A stretch of DNA of 64,000 bases from Trichosphaerium sp. ATCC 40318 (GCA_038496445.1 JALMLS010000311.1:62001-126000), one strand, 5' to 3'. Shown: positions 1-11,861, counted from the first letter of the stretch. Numbers and translations are program-made. Notes: generated from the letters alone by a model not told the origin.

Positions 1-425
1 ACTCAGGTAGGTCTTGGACCTTACCGTCTTCCTTACGTTGCTCCTTCTCACGCTGTTTCTTTTGCTGTTGTTGCAGGAGTGTCCATTTTGATTGAAGAGG
101 TAAACTTCTCATATGTTCTTTTTCACTCTCCGGTATGTCGTCAAAATCTTTGTGTCACGTGTTAATATCGCGCTTTCTTTTTCTTTTTTTTTTTTTTGAG
201 AACAAACATGAACATTACCTTTCTCTATTAATGCCTCAAACTGTGCTAGAACATCCTCTGGAGGTGGTGCAGACTCAACAACTCCAGCGCTGAAATCTGA
301 AAAAAAAAAGTTAATTAAATGCTTGAGAGGGCGCCTCTTTTCAAATAAACAGTCCTACCCGCTGCAGTGAGCGATAGCTTCAAGCGAGATCGCTTTCCTT
401 TCAACCATCGTGAAGTCTCCTCTCC
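1..425 (-). CDS. Formin (diaphanous-type), N-terminal exons, runs off the left edge
   Basis: Three exons are readable on the minus strand: 359-425, 219-296 and 1-147, joined by short introns in consistent phase. The product runs KRSRLKLSLTAAG, then DFSAGVVESAPPPEDVLAQF, then DIPESEKEHMRSLPLQSKW followed by a Gln/Lys-rich stretch. The stretch around LPLQSKWTLLQQ matches the start of the GTPase-binding/FH3 regulatory region of diaphanous-related formins, which in the family binds Rho GTPases and holds the actin-nucleating FH2 domain inactive. FH1 and FH2 would lie outside the window. The true first exon upstream of 425 was not found; 430-700 holds no convincing continuation. Family call is from the GBD-like motif only, so moderate confidence. 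Confidence 0.62.
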
Positions 426-429
426 CTAA

Positions 430-1485
430 AAATGAAATGTCGGAATAAGAGTCGAAACCCAAAAAACTAGTAGTGCGAACCTTCGACAAGTTCAAGTCAG
501 CAACAACAAGTGTCAATGTTTCTAATTGACTCTCTTTTCGCGTTATACCAGATCTAATTCTTAATTTGAATGTTATTTTATCCTTTGCCAGGTCATTTAT
601 TTTAATCCTGGTGATGTAGGTTATATTTTGTAGTAAAAATGGAACAATGAAGTTGGTTCTTCCTTCAAACTTTTTTTTTTTTTTTCGAAAAAACAAGAAC
701 TCTCTTTTTGTTTTGTAAACGCACTTATGTGTAGAGTTGAAGTGAGGTCTCTCGTTTATAGACTTTTTAAGCTAAAATGTAATTAGTTTTAATAATGTTT
801 TTTTTTGTTTTTGTAATTCTTGTGATCACGTGCTTTAGTCTTCTCGCTGAAAGCGCCTTTTTCAACTTTAATATAAGTTGAGTACCCTCCTTTAATTTTT
901 TACGCGTTAATCAATTGTACAGAGTGTTTATAATTGTATACATACCTTCCTTGTATTTCGAAGGGTAAACAGCCTCCTTTATCTTTACGATAAGCATAAG
1001 CTTTCTTCGTTACAAAAGGGACATTAAAAATAACGCTTTAATTCACAATATTGTTTAAGGAAAAACTACTAATTAACTGATAGTGTAGGCTTAATGTATT
1101 GTCTATTGTATAGCTAGCAACTAGCGAACCATTGTGATGCACATGATGGTGTAGTTCGCGACTATTTTCCTTGTGAAACCTAGTTTTTCTTTATTTATTG
1201 GGGCGTTAGACCCACATATGAGAAATTTGCGTTGAGAAGTTCCTTGTAGGAAGTTGTAGTTCGCAAAAGATCTCAAGCAGTTACTTAAAAATTCCTTATT
1301 GAATCTAATATCACGTGATTGCAAGAAAAACTGTAGAAATACAACACCACAGCCGTAGCGTTGCATCTAATGTCTGGTAGAACAGTTTGCTTGCAATCAC
1401 TGATTTTCGACTAACTGCCACTACATCAAACAAGTCTACTATTTATTTTCGCTTTTTATTATACAACTATTCTTATGTATACTTA
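430..1485. other. Unassigned interval between formin and NPC1-like gene
   Basis: About 1 kb, AT-rich, with long T runs. It may hold the 5' UTR or a missing first exon of the formin and the 3' UTR of the NPC1-like gene. Minus-strand open frames at 355-696 and 1121-1366 resemble no family and lack the composition of neighbouring coding exons. Two CACGTG palindromes sit at 827-832 and 1312-1317. Confidence 0.4.
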
Positions 1486-4400
1486 CTAAAAGAAGCATGT
1501 ATTGAACCTTGGTCCAATCAATGACAGTAACACAGGTAAAAGGATAAGTCCATGCAGTGTGCCAACTATAATAACCAAGAAGTACATTCTGAAAAAGTAT
1601 ACTTCAAAAATTTGGTACTTAGCAAATGCAAGCACAAACACACCCATTAGTGTAGACAATCCACCAGAAATGACAGAATGTCCAAGACCTGAAAAATATT
1701 AAGCTCAACGGATAAAATCACGATTAACTTACGGTGTAATGCATGGGATGCTCTCTCTGTTCTTGTACCATCCTTCTTCAACATAAATGCTCTGGTCACA
1801 TGAGCTACAAACTCAACACTTAATCCAACACCCCTTTTTTAAATACAATTAGCTAAGGCAGTCTAAGAAGAAAAAAAGGTGTCCGTACATGATTAAATTG
1901 ACTGCTGATAAAGGATTGAGAGCAATATTCCAAGCAGCCATGAGGGCTGCTGTGTCAACTATTATAGCGATGATCACCAAGACACAAAGTACAGAAGCGA
2001 ATATATTGAGATTGAGAAAGAATACAGTTACAACAAGAACGCCAACTATTGTAAAGACATAAGTACTAACAAAGGTTGTTTACGACTTACCTAATGCAAG
2101 ACCAACAAGTAGCAAAGTCTCTTGTACGAGTATCAAGTACTGTTCAAAAAATATAAAGTAAACACTGTAAGGGAAGGCACCCTAGTATAATTTGTTAGAA
2201 ATAATCATAAAAAATACTAAAATAAACTTACTGGCACGTTGAAACCATCTAACTCCTCTCTGAAGTGCTTGAGACTTTCTACAAAATCAGATGTTGAGCG
2301 TAATCCTTTTGCGAAAGCAAAAAGTCTAAAAGCATTCACACGTGTGGCATTGCGTCCTAAACTAGATTTTAACATCCTTCTTTTTATTTGCTTGCTATAA
2401 AGTCCATTGAAAATAAATCATACCTTGGCTGTCTATGTACTCTTCAGTGACAACCTCGCCTTGCATAAATTTTCCTCCTGTAAATGTATCATTCAAGAAT
2501 TCTGATAGGTTCACTTCAAACTAAGAGGTAGTAAGAATAATGTAAGAATTCTTAAACCAATATTGTGCCTGGTCTTTGTTGACATAGAACTCAGGTGCAC
2601 CATTTGCTAAAGGTGCTAGGGAGGTGTTAGCATACAATTAATCTCTTATAACAATTGTGACGCACAATTTCTAATTTCTAGATCGGTGGAAGTATCTCTA
2701 AGAGGAGTCAAAAGAAGCTACAAACAAACAACTTTGGATAGCGTACAGATTTAAGGGTCCCCAAAAGTTACCGTATAGTCTATCAAAAGACAACGGGGCT
2801 GTGCTCGGTAGCGTCCAAGGATTACCAAATCCCATCTGTGCACCAATACGATGTACGTTTTCTCGAACGTCAACACCTACCAGTTTTTTAGTAAAAGGCT
2901 TCAGAGCGGACGTCGTAGAACTTACTTGGTATGTCAACTTCATTTGTAAAAACATAATACACTGGGGGTCCCAAATGGCCAAAATATAAATTACGGCGGT
3001 CAAGAAAAGGTACCAAGAAACTATCCTCAGGAATAGCCTCTTCTTGATCAAGTGCTGAAAAAGTACATTAACAATACGGAGATGGCTTATGTACTGCGAC
3101 GGAACTTCGTTTAACGTACATTGATCTAAGCGTGTTGCACCCCAACAAGAGACAGCGAACCAAATAACAAAGATTACTACAATGATTATCTTTCCTGCTT
3201 TTGTAAAAACAACTTTTTGTGCTTTATCCAATAACCACTTTAACGCATCAGCTATACCCCATTTTGCGTTCCAACCTTCATTATCAGGTGGTGTTAACCT
3301 CACAACTGGGGCTAGATCCATACGATAAAATATCATACGTCTGATATTCAATGCCTTAAATGGTAATGAGCTAAGTTCTCAACTCAAATCAGAAAGGGGT
3401 TGACGCACCTGCATACCCGTGAATGCAGTCAACATAACAAACAATTCTACCATTACGGCAATCCCTGCTTGAAGACAAAACGTTCGCACTGCAGGCATTT
3501 GAGCCACTGCAGCTAGCATGAAAGCTAAGAAATCTGCAAGACTTGTAAGTGTGGCAGTAGGACCGGCTTCTCTCATAGCCTTCCCAACTACGTCCTCCAC
3601 TAACTCATCAGCGGAAGCGTTACTCCAGTCCTTTGAGTCATCCTAAAGAAAGAGTAAGTTGTTTTACAATAAGTATAAGGATGACATACATCAAACTCTT
3701 CGTATTGTTTACCAGATTCAGTATCATTCTCAACTCCATTAGATTCCTCTACTGTGGCAACAACATTTGTTTTTTTACTCTTTTTCTTTCTATTCTGAGC
3801 TATAGCGTGTATCCTACGCCTGTTGGCCGCATTCGTAATGATAAACATATCATTCACACCAGTACCGAGCAATAAGAATGGTAGTACTTGAGTGCTGATT
3901 GGTGAAAATGGAATCTGAAACCAAGCTGATACCCCAAGTGATGCTATGACAGCTGCCATTACAAGCAATACACCTGTCAACATTAATTAGCAACTCTAAA
4001 GTAAATTAGCTGGCGAACCTCCAAGCCCAAGCAAGACTTTTCCGTAGACCAAATGAAATTTACCAAGAGCAAGTGATACGTATATGATAACAATAACATA
4101 ACTCAAAACAATCAAAAAAGTATCAGCAGATATCTCCCTTTCAATCTCATCTTCAATAGAACGCTAGAAACATTAAAAAAGTGAAAAAAAAAAGAAAAAG
4201 CAAAACAGTTGAGATAGTAACAAGAGGAATAGGGATCATACCTCCGCACTAAAGAATACTTGTACGCCTCCTCCATTTGATGAATAGTTTTTTGCAAATT
4301 CTATGAAGGCAGTCTCCCACAGCTTGGTCCTAAAAATCTTGTTAAAAACTGAAAAAATTTTCTTGGTGTGTACCTTGTTTCGCTTTCTGGGCGATTATCC

Positions 4401-5356
4401 AATAATAAATTAGTAAGAAAAGATGCAGCTGATTGTATGTTATTTCTGACATCATCTCTGACTATTTGACCCATTACAGTATCTGGATTAATAGCATTTC
4501 CTGAAATAAGTATTAAACAATGCAACACATTCGTTGAAAAAGTTGGTTAACTACATTGTTACGGACCCAACGGCGTTTTAGCACCAGCGCGATTTATCTT
4601 GATAGCTATACCAGTCGAATCCAAAGAACTTAAGTCTGAAACATCCAGCTCTTCAGTTGCTTCATTATACCTAGTTTCTTTGTTAAATTTTGTGAGTCAA
4701 TTGCGTTTGTATAACACGTGCCAATAGTCCATAACTGTTGTTGTGACACATATATCTGTAATTTTTGAACATACGTCATTATATGTAAATATGTTGCCAT
4801 CAGAATCACGAACAGGCATCTCAAATAGCTAACAAGAGCGTTAGTAACAAAAAAAACAGCTTAATTTTTTATCATAAAACTTGTTTTTACGATAACGCAC
4901 TCGTGCTTCAAAATCATGCAGGGCTAATAGCGAACTGTTATCAAACATGCTTGCTCCCTCATTATTATGGGTGTAAATCACTTGATTAACGCGATAGAAC
5001 GGTCCAAATAAATTATCAAACTTCTCCTTTTCTTGTACAGAGCGTGTGTTTTTAGGTACCCATAGATCTGCTGGGTCCGCAGTTGTTTCAACAAGGTAAA
5101 GACCTGCCCCAAATAACTAAGTGATAATTTAGCGATCTTACTGTTTTTGTGATAGAGTAGATGGTACCAGGCACACGATACAAGCAATACATATGAATAC
5201 AACGGGGTGTCTAGCTACAACTCTTCCAAGCCATTCAAAGCAATCAGATATTGCATTAGACGTCTAAAACAATTGATATACTGCTTATTTAGTTACAAAA
5301 ACTACAAAACATACCCAGTCACGTATACTCTTCGTTTTTTCATCGCAATCGCACAT
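1486..5356 (-). CDS. NPC1/Patched-family sterol transporter lacking the NPC1 N-terminal domain
   Basis: Multi-exon RND-superfamily membrane protein. It starts MCDCDEKTKSIRDW, followed by a first membrane segment (VVFICIACIVCLVPSTL) and then TTADPADLWVP with EKEKFDNLFGPFYRVNQ, which is the signature of the NPC1 middle-luminal domain. A sterol-sensing domain is visible around 3379-3983: LPFLLLGTGVNDMFIITNA, then a cytosolic Lys/Glu-rich loop, then AGPTATLTSLADFLAFMLA. The C-terminal half has GVGLSVEFVAHVTRAF, GHSVISGGLSTLMGVFVLAF, FFRMYFLVIIVGTLHGLILL and a final LLSLIGPRFNTCFF, all strongly NPC1-like. In NPC1 the protein exports cholesterol from lysosomes. The cysteine-rich sterol-binding N-terminal domain is absent, and the next gene's 3' end lies only about 195 bp upstream, so there is no room for it. 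Confidence 0.88.
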
Positions 5357-5551
5357 AAATTGCGAATGCCGCTCTCTGCGGTGTAAATATCTTTTGTACA
5401 AATACAAATTGGTCCAGTCAAAAACTTAAAAAAGCCTAAGTTTAAGTCGCAATGTGTCAAAAAAAAAATGAAGTGTCAATAAAATGGTTTCATCTTATTT
5501 TTTTACTATTTCCTTGTACGTGTACATCCGCCCGATTTTCCGTTATATCAA

Positions 5552-6495
5552 CTATTCATTTTTTACATATTTACCCCAATCAATGTCTTTGTCGTGCATT
5601 GAGTAAAATTGTGAAATGTTATGAAATATACCCTTATCGAATGGGTTATTATCAAGTGAAGGCATATAATAAAGTTCGTGGCTGAACATTTCAACACTCG
5701 TCAAGTTGCTAACCTAAAAAGCTGTCAAGTTTCCTTTTGTTCAGATGTTGTTAAACTAAACGTACAACGACATGACTTTGTACAAGAAGGAAGACAAAAG
5801 GAATAGCGAAGAACATTATAAGCCACCCAGCGAGTATAAGGTAACCAATCTGAAGTACTATTGATCCAGTATATGTAGTACACGTGCGATATCCGTGTAT
5901 GCACGTGAAAAATGAAAACATAAGTGTAAATGATTCTATTACCAAATAAAGATAGAATCTACTATGGTTTCTCTGACCAATGCACGTGTCTATAAACCCA
6001 CAATGATGATCTACACAAAAAGAACCGTTACTCACCATTGTACAAAACAAACAATCTTACCATAGCGCGTGGTGCATCTGTTACACTTGTGACAATGCCT
6101 ATGATGACCAAACAGTGAGTCCGTTGGTGAAATGTACAAAAAAAAACGCACGTAGTGCGAACTGGCTGAACTATTTTACAAATATCGCAATATACATCCG
6201 ATTCCTCTTCGTTGGGATGCTTTCTGGATTATTAGAGCGTTAAGGTTACAAATGCACTTACTGTATCTCTAGGTACATAACCTGGATCTATATTGCACCT
6301 CAGGAGCGAAATTAATGCGATTGTGGTAAATGCAGCGGTGTAAAGAATTTTTTCTGTTACACCTCCACAGGCAATATAATCTATTGTCAATAGCAAGGCA
6401 AACAAGCCAAGGTGTAACACCACAGAAACAAACACCATTGCTACAATAAGTTTAAATTTACAGTTAAATCAACTTTTAAGGATAGTACCCTTCAT
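5552..6495 (-). CDS. DHHC palmitoyltransferase
   Basis: Integral membrane S-acyltransferase that attaches palmitate to protein cysteines. The first exon is tiny (ATGAAGG), giving MKAMVFVSVVLHLGLFALLL and a second segment LYTAAFTTIALISLL. The zinc-binding Cys-rich domain follows: CNIDPGYVPRDT, DVYCDICKIVQPVRTT, HCHKCNRCTTRY, then DHHCGFIDTCIGQRNHSRFY with the catalytic DHHC. Two further membrane segments follow, then SNLTSVEMF (the family's TTxE position) and NPFDKGIFHNISQFY (the family's NPxxxG-like C-terminal motif), ending at a stop at 5552. Introns are about 35-55 nt. An apparent LTTSE in another frame at the last intron is a coincidence; the spliced reading gives LTSVE. Confidence 0.88.
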
Positions 6496-6684
6496 TTTAT
6501 GGTCGTTTAAAGCGAAGCGGCGTTGTTTTAACTTGTAGGGCGCTCAAATACTGTTCGTGCTAAGTCAAAGAACTACATCTCAGTTCGAACAAGCATACAG
6601 CTACGCCAAAAAGCGGTCGAGACTACTTCCTTACAACAATGCGCCTAGAGGGAGCAGGGATGAAGCTGAAACAAATTTTACTTC

Positions 6685-7497
6685 TCACATTGTTACACAT
6701 TTATTTGATTTGGCAGGTTTGACACTTCCAGTGTTTCTGTGGATTTGGGAATTATTACTTAAAACGTAATGACCTTGATTAATCACTTTCCAGTCAGTAG
6801 TATACACTTTGTATGCTTTTTTCTCACCACTGACAAAGAGTACTTCTTCTATTGTTCTAGCAAGAAACCATCTACATAACCCTTCCTTTTTCCCATTGAC
6901 ATAGACAGATTCTTCTCGCATATATTGTCCTTCCCTAGCCCACCACTTATAAACTCCTTCTTTCTTCCCATTCACATAAGTACAAGAGTCCAACTGTTGT
7001 CCATCGGAGTACCATGATTCTTGTTCTCCTTCTTTCAATCCATTAACATAGAACCGTTTTTCCATCAATTGACCATCATTGTACCAAAGCCTATACTCCC
7101 CTTGTCGTACACTGTGAACATAACTACATTGTAAATTCAATGCTCCAGTCTTAGTATCATACTTTTTCTCCTCGCCATGCAACACACCATTTTTCCAATT
7201 TGTATGCCAAATAACAGTCTTGCCACGTGATATCCACTTACCATGTTTCTTTAGGTCAGAATCGAAGCGTGAGTGTGTCGCTGCTTTTTTAGATAATAGT
7301 GGCCACAAAACGTACAATTCGTAGCTTAGATCCGTAATATCAAGTTGTAACTCGCATGGGAGGTCTAACAACCCAATATGCTCCATTGTTGGTCCAGTGT
7401 GGTTTGAGCAGACGTGCGTTATTGTATTCGAGGTTACGTTGCGTACTGAACCGTTAATGAATAGTGTTTTGGTGAACGTACAGTCTTTGTTATTCAA
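6685..7497 (-). CDS. YwqK/MORN-type repeat protein with F-box-like N-terminus
   Basis: Single-exon gene of 270 aa. Residues about 40-75 (LLDLPCELQLDITDLSYELY and following) resemble an F-box. Residues about 85-215 hold five tandem repeats of about 23-25 aa with the pattern Y-V-N-G-x-K-E-G-x5-W-Y-x2-G-Q, for example YVNGLKEGEQESWYSDGQ. This is the antitoxin-YwqK/MORN-variant repeat, a short beta-hairpin unit. The C-terminal 40 residues are polar. F-box proteins couple substrates to SCF ubiquitin ligases, so the repeats may be the substrate-binding part, but that is inference. Proteins of this build are common in large protist families; no specific target can be named. Confidence 0.72.
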   Translation of the reverse strand: MNNKDCTFTKTLFINGSVRNVTSNTITHVCSNHTGPTMEHIGLLDLPCELQLDITDLSYELYVLWPLLSKKAATHSRFDSDLKKHGKWISRGKTVIWHTNWKNGVLHGEEKKYDTKTGALNLQCSYVHSVRQGEYRLWYNDGQLMEKRFYVNGLKEGEQESWYSDGQQLDSCTYVNGKKEGVYKWWAREGQYMREESVYVNGKKEGLCRWFLARTIEEVLFVSGEKKAYKVYTTDWKVINQGHYVLSNNSQIHRNTGSVKPAKSNKCVTM

Positions 7498-7639
7498 TTT
7501 ATCACTAAATGACCTTGTCCTTAACCATTACTCTGTATTGAATTATAAGAGTTGGATATACTATGGCGCTGATACAATCTGTTTATTATTATGGTACAAA
7601 AAAGGAAGAAAGGCTAGAAGTCTAACTTGTTTTCGAACT

Positions 7640-8587
7640 TCAGTTTGCCTTCCAGCTGAAAAATTGACCAACTCCTTTGGTTTCATTCGTAACATATGAG
7701 TGGTGTTGAGGCGTTGGATTTGCCAAAAAGTTCACTTGCCGCACTGTCGGCTGTTCATTTGGTTGTGTTACGCTGTAGAAACATGTTTGATTGTTCATGT
7801 TAGCATGTGGCAGTAGCGGGCTGTTCATATGTGGAGGATTGACAGGCTCACGATGTATTGTCCTTGGTATTGGGGCTCTGTGCAATACACCATTCATAGC
7901 TTCAAAACGCGTTCCCTGGGCGTAGCTGTTTGGTTGAGGTATCAATGGTGTACTATTCGGACGTGGTAGCAGAGGCTGCGGTATAGCATGGGGTTGCTGT
8001 TGATTGACACTTACTCCATTTGGCACAGAACCGTTTGCCCCCATGCCGCGCATACGGTTTTCTAGAGCTTTAATTTGAGAGGTTTTGTCTGCCATTTGCT
8101 TCTCTATACAGCTTTGCATCACTAACAGCTTTTGTAATTCATCTTGACTCTGTTGCAATTTTTGCCACTCTTGCTCTTGGGTGCTAATGTCAGTTCCAAC
8201 ATGGTGTGGTGGTTCTAGTAACGTTTAGGTCTTATTTTACGCTATTTCTATCGTTTTTCGAAAACCAAATCGAAAAACGAGCAATTGCGCATCAAGGTCG
8301 TACCTCTTATTTCTGCCGAGTCCAGAGAAGAAGTCTCAGAGTTTGTAGTAAATTGTGCATTCTGTAGAACATTTGTATGTGCTCTGGGTTGTTTCTTACT
8401 GTATGATGCATGTTAAGGCTGATTAATAGCAAAAAGAAAAACTGTACGTTGGTTCTACTTCACAAACAAGATTCATATCGGAGCACCGTGCACACGGCTT
8501 CTTATTTGTGCAACTCGCATGGCTGCGCCTGCAATTCGTACATGCGTTTTTCGCGTATTTACGCCCTCGTTTTCTTCCAGCGGACAT
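7640..8587 (-). CDS. Zn2Cys6 binuclear-cluster transcription factor
   Basis: Three exons. The start chosen, MSAGRKRGRKYAKNACTNC, puts a basic stretch before a complete zinc cluster C-x2-C-x6-C-x5-C-x2-C-x6-C (CTNCRRSHASC, then CARC, then the last C of NLVC). An upstream in-frame ATG at 8638 would add 17 residues. The second exon is Thr/Ser-rich. The third begins EPPHHVGTDISTQEQEW and forms a Gln-rich coiled coil (LQQSQDELQKLLVMQSCIEK) followed by a Pro/Asn/Gln-rich tail of about 110 residues. Gal4-type clusters bind CGG half-sites, and the coiled coil next to the cluster is the usual dimerisation element. Such factors are best known in fungi but also occur in amoebae and some algae. No fungal middle-homology domain is present. 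Confidence 0.82.
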
Positions 8588-9037
8588 TGAGAGATGAGCA
8601 AATTGCTGTATTTGGAGCAGAATTTGAAAATGTTGCACTTAACGAGGCCTACTAAAACTGTAAAAATCACAAATATGAAATTGATTATAATTGGTTGTAT
8701 ACGCAATTTTAGAAGGTACAAACCGGTGCAAACAACTATATTAAGAACAATGAACTTGCATGTTAGCTACCCTATCGGCCAATAACCTCGTTGGGCTTCG
8801 TGACAATCGAAAAGCGTAAGTACGCTTGCTAAAAAAAGTAGCTGAAGTACGAAATACGGTAAGGATTTACTTCCAAAACACTTAGCTACACGTGCAGGTC
8901 TCATAGATTGGTAGAGCCCCTTAGGAGTACTCTACGACTGTGATGGAGATGGACCACAGCTGAAAGCCTCTCAAAGTTTCAGTGAAAGCAAAGTGATCGA
9001 AAGTCAAAGTACAGCCTTTAGAAGACGACTGCTTGTA
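8588..9037. promoter_or_regulatory. Divergent intergenic region
   Basis: About 450 bp separating the divergently transcribed Zn2Cys6 factor and the GILT-like gene, so it should hold both promoters. A CACGTG palindrome lies at 8889-8894. The open frame at 8594-8785 is basic, has no recognisable domain and overlaps the alternative upstream start of the Zn2Cys6 gene. No RNA gene was identified. Confidence 0.4.
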
Positions 9038-11366
9038 TGGTCAAGCTTTTGCTTGTGCGGGCCCTAGTGGCACTCGCATTTGCTAGCGTGTTGTACGGAT
9101 TAACAATCTACGACAATAATGGTATTTTGCTGTAATTAACCATGACAATTATCCTAACAAGCGACACAGGTGTTACTGTAACAAATAACGTTAAATTGAA
9201 TAAAGGTGAATGTAAAGTGTATTCATTCGCAAAAACAGAGTCATTACACGGCCCCAAGGCAATTTTAGGAATCAAATTGGAGCTACAAACGCAAAGCGGT
9301 AAAGTTTTAGGCGTTTACAGTTTATCTAAGCAGATTTGCAAGGCTCGTGCACGGGATCGTATAGCATTATCAATGGGAGCAGTTCGAACACTACTACGTG
9401 TGGTGTTGGTTCCACCCCGAATTTCTCCTCAGACAACCACTATCAGGCGCAAATACTCTCTTTGCAGCCTTATGATGACTATCAGGCGTTCAATTCAACA
9501 GACGTGCATTTCTTTACAGAATGCCAAACAGAGCCTAAGTGCTGTAACGTGCAGGTACTATTTAAAACGTATTTCTAAGGCGATGACAAATGACGTTTCG
9601 TGTTCAGGCAGCGCCAAACGGTCGCTACAAACTCTTCATACAAGCTGGTGACGAAGGATGGCATGGCTCCATTAATATTACAAAGAGTACTGCCGTTGGA
9701 GACGAGATCGGTTACGAGTGTTTGCCATCCCGTAAGCTAAATGAAGCTGGTAAAGACGTAGTTTTTTTTGACGTCTGTTAGGTGTCCAAGAAAGACCTTG
9801 TATCAAAAATTCAGACTGCGATTGCAAGTCACTATGGAATAGTGATTGTGACTGTACTTATTGGCCATTTTCATTCAAAGAGCCAGCAACACAGAGAGGT
9901 ATTAGGCTTTTATTGTAAGCTTGTTTATTGATTGTTTTAAAAACTTAGGTGGTCAATGTGGTAGCAAATGCTTTACTATTTGTAAAGAAGAGTGGCAACC
10001 TCATGAGTTACAAGGGTATAATATAACTAACATACCATGCCCTGTACCCCGGATAAAACGAGTACGCATTCGTACCGTTCAAGTAACACGTGCTAATGTC
10101 GTTTTTTTTTTATCTAGTATCAAGTCAAGATTTTTTATTTAGCTCATGGTACGTCTCACTTTACGCCATAACATTCTTCTAAAATACAATAGGTCCTTAT
10201 GGTACAGGTGTTGTAACATCTTGGAAAGAAGTTTTGGAGGTGATGGGCCATTCTGTTGATTTTTTGGCAATACCACTTATCAAAAGAAAATCAGGATCTG
10301 CTCTAGGTTATACGTCTCGCCATGGGTTCGTAACCTTTTTTCTGATACTTCCAATGACTGTTCTACGTAGTACTGATGAAGTTCTAACTGCATTATGGGA
10401 AGTATGTGCTATGGAATTATATGACAAGTACCATGAATGGATGCCGTTTTGGGCATGTTTGAACTTGAATGTTAAAAAAACGGGTCAAGTGAAAATGTGT
10501 GCAAAGACTCATAATTTAGACTTTAATCGTCTTCAGGTTCATACAATAATATTAGTTATTTCATAATTATCTGATATTTTATTACTAGCGTTGTTATAAT
10601 GGTACAGAAGGAAAGAGACTTCTAGCAACTGTCATAGAATACATCAAAAAGTACAAACTTGAAGGGTTTTTTTTCTTTGCTTACATTTATTTAGTTATGG
10701 TGTTCGGACAAGTCCAACTGTGATTATGGATGGTAGAACTTATAATCCAATGTATGACAATAGTCACTGTGACCGCTCAAGTTACTAATATCAATCTGTT
10801 AAGGTCTGAGAGAACAGCTACTAATTATCTTCATGCTCTTTGCTATGTATTTGATAATCCGTTGAAGTAAGTTGTACGTTTATTTTTGACATTGATTTAA
10901 TGTTCTGTATAAGGTTGTTTCCTTGGTGGGTTTTTGGATTTATTAGTTCAGTAGTCATAGCACTTGCTTTTGTTGTGTTTATTACAAAGACTTGGAGCGC
11001 CCACAATGCACTGTACTACTTGAGGTACTCATTTCCTTTCAAAACGGATGATTTTTTTTTCTGGCATCTCAAAGCTTCATCTAGGAACATTGTGTTTTTC
11101 CATTTACTAGGAGATACAGAAGGAATGTTACAAGAACTACGAGATGAGAGATACGCTGTCGAAGGGGAATTTGCTGATGCAGATTTTGGTGATGAAGAGC
11201 TTCCAATGATGCGTCGTCAAGTTGAGGAGCAAAGTGATGAGCAAGACGAAGGTATTTTTTTGTAGACTCATAAAAAACCTCATAAATAACAATATGCCCT
11301 TTAGGGAGAGCAATACTTCTTGAAGAAGATGACGACGCTTTTACTGACTCTTCAGATGAAGAGTAA
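9038..11366 (+). CDS. Type I membrane protein with GILT-like domain, catalytic cysteines lost
   Basis: Starts with a signal peptide (MVKLLLVRALVALAFASVLY). A luminal region rich in Cys and N-glycosylation sites follows (NGSSSNTTTC, ECQTEPKCC, NSDCDCKSLWNSDCDC). The GILT-like domain begins YQVKIFYLAHGPYGTGVV and continues with VDFLAIPLIKRK, EVLTALWEVCAMELYDKYH, WMPFWACLNL, CAKTHNLDFNRLQRCYNGTE and YGVRTSPTVIMDGRTYN. These follow the order of gamma-interferon-inducible lysosomal thiol reductase, but the CxxC position reads GPYG. One membrane helix (VFGFISSVVIALAFVVFI) and an acidic cytosolic tail (EEDDDAFTDSSDEE) end the protein. About ten short introns, one only 35 nt. Redox activity is unlikely; a binding or chaperone role is inference. 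Confidence 0.7.
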
Positions 11367-11861
11367 GAGGAAAAAACAACGTTTTTGTAATTTAAATAAA
11401 AGGCAAAAAATTGACCTAGATTGATGTGATGTTCTTCTTGAAACCACGTTAAAGGTCAGTTTCAAGACACTTTGTAAATGATTACGCGTTTTTTAATGGA
11501 ACTGCTGATTGAAATGCATGATTTGTTCTCTGTTGGTACGTTCTCTCTAAATAACTGATTCACAGACATCTACCAGCGTGCTTTACAGTTTTGGTAGTTT
11601 TTTGTGTACAGATCATCCAAAAAAGGTCCGCTACGCCTTTCGATGGTAATAAAGGCGATTACTGCAAGTCTTGTTGAGAAGGTATACTTTTTTGGTTCCA
11701 AAACTTCCAACAAGCCCAACCGTATGCTGATATTCGTTCGCATACGCCTACCTTAGCTACTAGCTATTCAGCAACTCTCGAAAACTGACTAGCATCGATG
11801 TTCAATCACATTCCTTTTTTAGGCGAACTTCGAATATCAATCAGACCGATAGATTCACAAA
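11367..11861. other. Unassigned interval
   Basis: About 500 bp between two plus-strand genes. An ATG at 11644 opens a short frame ending at a GTATAC donor-like site, which could be a first exon of the next gene, but nothing confirms it. No domain or RNA seen. Confidence 0.3.

Noticed and set aside
1121-1366. 81-codon minus-strand frame near the left edge
   Set aside because: No domain, no splice partner and composition like non-coding flanks.
5740-5760. LTTSE reading at the end of the first DHHC gene
   Set aside because: It needs an intron phase that no donor supplies. The 52-nt intron at GTACGTTTAG gives LTSVEM in phase, followed by the expected C-terminal motif.
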